In this document: positions 60,683 to 64,000 of the stretch, piece after piece | How the letters are laid out: each line of letters begins with the position of its first letter | Position numbering within the stretch: position 1 is the stretch's first letter | Origin: Aquisalibacillus elongatus | GTDB lineage: Bacteria > Bacillota > Bacilli > Bacillales > Alkalibacillaceae | Assembly (NCBI RefSeq): GCF_003843875.1 | Contig: NZ_RKRF01000014.1 | Location: forward strand, 61,797 to 125,796 | Direction: 5' to 3' | DNA length: 64,000 nt | Translations under genes and position numbers: made by a program | The notes under the pieces: model-generated | Databases searched by the model: none | The model's input: only the letters and a program-made list of their open reading frames with translations | What the model was told of the DNA's origin: nothing

Positions 60683-61882
60683 GTGCCAGTAATCAAAGTT
60701 GAAAATTTATCCAAGATTTTTGGTAAGAAAGTAAAAGAAGCACAATCTTTACTGGATCAAGGATATTTAAAAGAAGATATCCTAGAGAAAACTGGTTGTA
60801 CGGTAGGGGTTAACCGTGCAAGCTTTGAAGTTGAAGAAGGCGAAGTTTTCGTAATCATGGGCTTATCTGGAAGTGGTAAATCAACGCTAGTCCGCTTACT
60901 AAATAGATTGATTGAACCAACTGAAGGTAATGTAGAAATTGATGGCGAAAATCTTGCAACAATGGATAAGAACTCATTAAGGTCCGTTCGTCGTGAAAAA
61001 ATGAGTATGGTCTTTCAGAAGTTCGCTTTATTCCCTTTCCGTTCCGTTTTAGAAAATGCGGAGTTCGGTTTAGAAATTCAAGGTATTAATAAAGAAGAAC
61101 GTTCTGAGAAGGCAAGTGAAGCTTTAGATCTAGTTGGATTAGGAAGTTTTTCAGAGCAATTACCTAGCCAACTTTCAGGAGGTATGCAACAGCGTGTAGG
61201 TTTGGCGCGTGCGCTTGCTAACGATCCTGAAGTGTTACTTATGGACGAGGCTTTTTCTGCGTTAGACCCACTAATTCGTAAAGATATGCAAGACGAATTG
61301 TTAGATTTACAAGAAAAGATGCAGAAAACGATCATCTTTATTACACACGATCTAGATGAAGCATTAAGAATTGGTGATCGAATTGCACTTATGAAAGACG
61401 GTTCAATTGTTCAAATTGGATCGCCTGAAGAAATTCTAATTAATCCTGCTAACGATTATGTTGAGAAGTTCGTTGAGGATGTAGATCGTTCGAAAGTATT
61501 AACGGCAGAGAAAATTATGAAACGACCAGAAACAGTCGATATTGATAAACACGGTCCTCGTGTTGCGTTAGAGCGCATTAGAGAGCAAGGTTTATCTAGT
61601 ATCTTTGTGACTGACCGTTCTCGTAATCTACAAGGTTATGTTAATGCAGACGATGTATCTGCTGCGCGTAAAGAAGGTAAGTCAGATTTAAGAGATATTC
61701 TACAGACAGATGTTCCAAAAGTAGAGAAAGATACGTCAATTCAAGAAATTTTTGATTTAATTCATGATTCACCTGTGCCAGTTGCTGTTGTTGAAGAAGG
61801 AAAACTGCGCGGCATTATTGTCCGTGGTGCAGTGATCGCAGCATTGGCAAATGGAAATGGAGTGACAGAAGATGTTGAATAG
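60683..61882 (+). CDS. opuAA: OpuAA: glycine betaine ABC importer ATPase
   Basis: A 399-residue ATPase of the OpuA osmoprotectant importer. Family N-terminus IKVENLSKIFGKKVKEAQSLL and EDILEKTGCTVGVNRASFEVEEG; Walker A GLSGSGKST; signature LSGGMQQRVGLARALANDP; Walker B LLMDEAFSALDPLIRKDMQDELLD, with DEA as in B. subtilis OpuAA. The C-terminal 120 residues hold tandem CBS motifs (MKRPETVDIDKHGPRVALERI; VPVAVVEEGKLRGIIVRG), the module that senses ionic strength in OpuA. GTG start, GAGAGGTG upstream. Overlaps opuAB by 11 bases. Confidence 0.95.
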   Translation: MPVIKVENLSKIFGKKVKEAQSLLDQGYLKEDILEKTGCTVGVNRASFEVEEGEVFVIMGLSGSGKSTLVRLLNRLIEPTEGNVEIDGENLATMDKNSLRSVRREKMSMVFQKFALFPFRSVLENAEFGLEIQGINKEERSEKASEALDLVGLGSFSEQLPSQLSGGMQQRVGLARALANDPEVLLMDEAFSALDPLIRKDMQDELLDLQEKMQKTIIFITHDLDEALRIGDRIALMKDGSIVQIGSPEEILINPANDYVEKFVEDVDRSKVLTAEKIMKRPETVDIDKHGPRVALERIREQGLSSIFVTDRSRNLQGYVNADDVSAARKEGKSDLRDILQTDVPKVEKDTSIQEIFDLIHDSPVPVAVVEEGKLRGIIVRGAVIAALANGNGVTEDVE

Positions 61883-62717
61883 CCTTGATTTACCAAAAGT
61901 TCCAATGTCCGAAGGTGTTGAAAAGGCAGTTGACTGGATAAAAGAAACTTTTGCCTGGATATTCGAACCAATTAAAGAAAATGTACCAGATTTCCTAGAT
62001 TGGTTCGCAAGTTTATTAACTAGTGTACCGCCATTAATTATGATTCTAGTAATTGCGGTATTGGCATTCTTCTTAACAGGGAAGAAAATTGGTTTAACTG
62101 TTTTCACGGTTATTGGGTTACTATTTATCCAAAACCAAGGATTGTGGGAACCGTTATGCTATACATTTACGTTAGTGTTGTTTGCTAGTTTAATTTCAGT
62201 TATTGTTGGGGTTCCAGTTGGAATCTTGATGTCTAAGAGTAACTGGGCTCAAAACATTATTACACCAATATTAGACTTCATGCAGACAATGCCAGCGTTC
62301 GTATATTTAATCCCAGCCGTAGCATTCTTTAGTATCGGTATGGTACCGGGAATTTTCGCGTCATTCATTTTCGCGACACCACCGGTTGTTCGTTTTACGA
62401 ACTTAGGTATTCGTCAAGTTTCAACAGAATTAGTAGAAGCAGCTGACGCTTTTGGTACAACTGGTATACAAAAGTTATTAAAAGTTGAACTACCAATGGC
62501 TAAAGCAACGATTATGGCTGGTATTAACCAAACCGTTATGTTATCACTATCAATGGTTGTTATTGCGTCAATGATCGGTGCAAAAGGTCTCGGTCGTGAC
62601 GTATTATCAGCACTACAAAACGCTGATGTTGGACCAGGTTTCGTTGCTGGTACAGCGATTGTTGTATTAGCGATCTTAATTGACCGATTTACACAATTGG
62701 TTAATAAAAATGCATAG
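61872..62717 (+). CDS. opuAB: OpuAB: glycine betaine ABC importer permease
   Basis: A 281-residue membrane subunit. N-terminal amphipathic region with conserved PKVPMSEGVEKAVDWIKETF, then about seven helices. Shared family segments are DFMQTMPAFVYLIPAVAFFSIGMVPG and the coupling loop EAADAFGTTGIQKLLKVELPMAKATIMAGINQTVMLSLSM. Its ATG lies inside opuAA, so translation is coupled. Closely parallels the permease at 11971. Confidence 0.95.
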   Translation: MLNSLDLPKVPMSEGVEKAVDWIKETFAWIFEPIKENVPDFLDWFASLLTSVPPLIMILVIAVLAFFLTGKKIGLTVFTVIGLLFIQNQGLWEPLCYTFTLVLFASLISVIVGVPVGILMSKSNWAQNIITPILDFMQTMPAFVYLIPAVAFFSIGMVPGIFASFIFATPPVVRFTNLGIRQVSTELVEAADAFGTTGIQKLLKVELPMAKATIMAGINQTVMLSLSMVVIASMIGAKGLGRDVLSALQNADVGPGFVAGTAIVVLAILIDRFTQLVNKNA

Positions 62718-62785
62718 TTGGCTCCTCTCAGCTACTAGCTGAGAGTTCCATATATATATTTAAAAAGGAAAGGGGTAAATTAATT

Positions 62786-63697
62786 ATGTTCAAAAGTACT
62801 TGGAAAAAAGTAGGATTAGCAGCTGGTTTATCATTAACGCTAATTACTGCAGCTTGCGGCGGCTCCGGAGACGGTTCTGAAGGCGACTCTGAAGAGTCTG
62901 TAAGTGAGCAGTTAGGTTATGAAATTACAGGTATCGAGTCTGGTTCAGGTGTTGTTAACGCATCAATTGATGCAACTGAAACTTATGACAACTTAGCGGG
63001 GTGGGAAGTTACACCAACTTCAAGTGGTGCAATGGCAACAGCTTTAGGTGATGCTATTGAAAATGAAGAGCCAATCATTGTAACTGGTTGGACTCCACAC
63101 TGGAAGTTCGCTAAGTATGACCTTAAATACTTGAAAGATCCTGAAGGTGTTTATGGTGAAGAAGAAGTTATCAAAACAATGGTTCGTGAAGGGCTAGAAG
63201 GCGACCAACCGGAAGCTTATCAAGTATTAGATAACTTTAACTGGACAGTAGAAGACATGAACGCTGTTATGTTAGACGTTTCTGATGGTGCAGAGCCAGC
63301 AGACGCTGCTGCTGATTGGGTAGCAGAAAACGAAGAGAAAGTAAGTGAGTGGACTGACGGCGTAGAAGCTGTTGATGGTGAATCACTAAAATTAGTTTAT
63401 GTTGAGTGGGACTCTGAAGTTGCTTCTACAAACGTTGTTGCAACAGTTCTAAGAGACTTAGGCTATGAAGTAGAGATTACTCCAGTTGATAACTCATTTA
63501 TGTGGCAAGCAGTTGCTGAAGGTGAAGCTGACGGTATGGTAGCAGCTTGGTTACCTGCAACTCACGGAAGCCAATTTGAAGAGTATGGCGACCAAATGGT
63601 AGACCTAGGTGCAAACCTAGAAGGTGCTAAAATTGGTGCCGTAGTTCCAGAATATATGGACATCGACTCTCTAGAAGATCTAGAGCCAGCTGAATAA
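62786..63697 (+). CDS. opuAC: OpuAC: glycine betaine-binding lipoprotein
   Basis: A 303-residue binding protein: signal peptide with lipobox TAAC (C24) and a Gly/Ser/Glu linker. Lobe order is as in B. subtilis OpuAC: ITGIESGSGVV, TSSGAMATALGDAI, VTGWTPHWKFAKYDLKYLKDP first, then LVYVEWDSEVASTNVVATVLRDLGYEVE, MWQAVAEGEADGMVAAWLPATH, AKIGAVVPEYM. Trp residues in GWTPHW, EWDSE and AAWLP would make the betaine cage. Strongly acidic. Last gene of opuA, 68 bases after opuAB. Confidence 0.95.
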   Translation: MFKSTWKKVGLAAGLSLTLITAACGGSGDGSEGDSEESVSEQLGYEITGIESGSGVVNASIDATETYDNLAGWEVTPTSSGAMATALGDAIENEEPIIVTGWTPHWKFAKYDLKYLKDPEGVYGEEEVIKTMVREGLEGDQPEAYQVLDNFNWTVEDMNAVMLDVSDGAEPADAAADWVAENEEKVSEWTDGVEAVDGESLKLVYVEWDSEVASTNVVATVLRDLGYEVEITPVDNSFMWQAVAEGEADGMVAAWLPATHGSQFEEYGDQMVDLGANLEGAKIGAVVPEYMDIDSLEDLEPAE

Positions 63698-63707
63698 TTG
63701 CTAAGTT

Positions 63708-63740
63708 AAAACTCCCGGTTGAAATTCAACCGGGAGTTTT
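63708..63740 (+). terminator. Terminator of opuA
   Basis: AAAACTCCCGGTTG (63708-63721) pairs with CAACCGGGAGTTTT (63727-63740), then TTGTT. Confidence 0.93.
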
Positions 63741-63910
63741 TTGTTCGTTCTTATAGTATCCAGAACCATTTTTGGCTCGTTTAGACCCTTATTTTATTCG
63801 TTCAGACCGTTTTTGAGAACTTTTGAGTGCGAAACTTGTCGTAAAGTTTGTAAAAAATTTATTTTCAGACCTTTTGACGAAAAAAACCACCCGCAAGTAA
63901 AACTTGGTGG
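63741..63910. repeat. Short degenerate repeats of TTCAGACC type between opuA and the IS end
   Basis: Related words CGTTTAGACCC (about 63778), CGTTCAGACCG (about 63800) and TTTTCAGACCTTTT (about 63862) recur in AT-rich spacer. A frame is open here but has no ribosome site. No gene seen. Confidence 0.35.
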
Positions 63911-64000
63911 TGACCCCAAAAAGTTAGAGTTTTAATTATGCAGCTGATTGGCTGGTTTGAGTTCGGTATTTAACTGGACATAAACCAGCCAATTTTAATT
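63911..64000 (-). mobile_element. End of an IS3-family insertion sequence (continues beyond the window)
   Basis: TGACCCCAAAAAGTTAGAG at 63911-63929 has the sequence typical of IS3-family terminal repeats in Firmicutes. Immediately inside it a minus-strand frame ends with a transposase C-terminus (next entry). A hairpin ATTGGCTGGTTT (63947-63958) / AAACCAGCCAAT (63982-63993) lies within the coding end. The element's other end is outside the window. Confidence 0.75.
63936..64000 (-). CDS. IS3-family transposase OrfB, C-terminal end (partial)
   Basis: On the minus strand the last 21 codons read LAGLCPVKYRTQTSQSAA and then TAA (63936-63938). The pattern L-x-G-L/M-S-P-V-x-Y-R is the standard C-terminus of IS3-family OrfB DDE transposases. 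The stop lies 7 bases from the terminal repeat, as expected. Only the 3' end is inside the window, so integrity cannot be judged. Confidence 0.75.
   Translation of the reverse strand, partial: LKLAGLCPVKYRTQTSQSAA

Noticed and set aside
62786..63697. Swapped lobe order in OpuAC as a novelty in itself
   Set aside because: B. subtilis OpuAC has the same order; only the contrast with the other importer in this window is worth noting.
63741..63935. 64-codon plus-strand ORF at the right edge
   Set aside because: Phe/Arg-rich translation of AT-rich spacer and an IS end, no ribosome site.

Overview
This window comes from a low-GC, endospore-forming, Gram-positive bacterium of the Bacillaceae, most likely a moderately halophilic or haloalkaliphilic relative of Halobacillus, Virgibacillus or Alkalibacillus. 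That placement is an inference. It rests on spore genes (an alpha/beta SASP, a three-gene GerA-type receptor operon, SpoVR, a YhcN/YlaJ lipoprotein, a YjcZ-like peptide), on very acidic exported proteins, on two separate glycine-betaine-type ABC importers, and on B. subtilis-like order in blocks (SASP, yheB, yheA; yhaO, yhaN, yhaM, prsA, scoC). I see no rRNA, tRNA, CRISPR array or prophage.

Layout. 1-3059: end of odhA and all of odhB (2-oxoglutarate dehydrogenase). 3104-3500: a degenerate ~155-bp tandem repeat. 3548-10570: small VWA-like protein, CNT nucleoside transporter, aldehyde dehydrogenase, methyltransferase with a six-codon upstream ORF, MATE exporter, stand-alone MurG. 10887-14024: first betaine-type importer (binding protein, permease, ATPase). 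14066-17827 (minus): GerA-type germinant receptor operon, divergent from a DUF389 membrane protein. 18968-23221: BmrCD-type multidrug ABC exporter behind a leader peptide and attenuator. 23234-26096: membrane-anchored trypsin-like protease, sigI and rsgI. 26139-26351: 21-bp tandem repeat. 26452-30769: an unnamed four-gene ABC-2 operon. 30854-37276: sporulation lipoprotein, SpoVR-like protein, small enzymes, PspC, DUF1284, metallo-hydrolase, chemoreceptor. 37362-41766: ChrA, B12-binding-like protein, AzlCD, acetyltransferase, a second 21-bp repeat, WrbA. 41924-48354: acidic secreted protein, IDEAL protein, VanY-type carboxypeptidase, fumarase, SASP, YheB, YheA, YhzD-like. 48507-57029: YhaO-YhaN-YhaM DNA/RNA-processing block, then MoxR-DUF58-membrane protein. 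57053-60381 (minus): PrsA, two small membrane proteins, ScoC and a GbsR-type repressor, with a plus-strand YjcZ-like gene embedded. 60683-63697: OpuA importer (ATPase, permease, binding protein). 63911-64000: the end of an IS3-family insertion sequence that runs off the right edge.

How the genes fit together. Salt adaptation (two betaine importers, a GbsR-type regulator), sporulation and germination, and envelope stress (SigI/RsgI, PrsA, VanY-type enzyme, BmrCD) dominate. The most informative regulatory signals are: (i) a ribosome-controlled attenuator before bmrCD, where nine bases inside the leader ORF are complementary to the 5' arm of the terminator; (ii) two matching sigma-I-like promoter candidates, before sigI and before a secreted protein whose C-terminal tail resembles that of RsgI; (iii) sporulation promoters (sigma-G-like before the YhcN-type gene and gerA operon, sigma-K-like before the YjcZ-like gene); and (iv) several intergenic tandem-repeat families with no assigned function.
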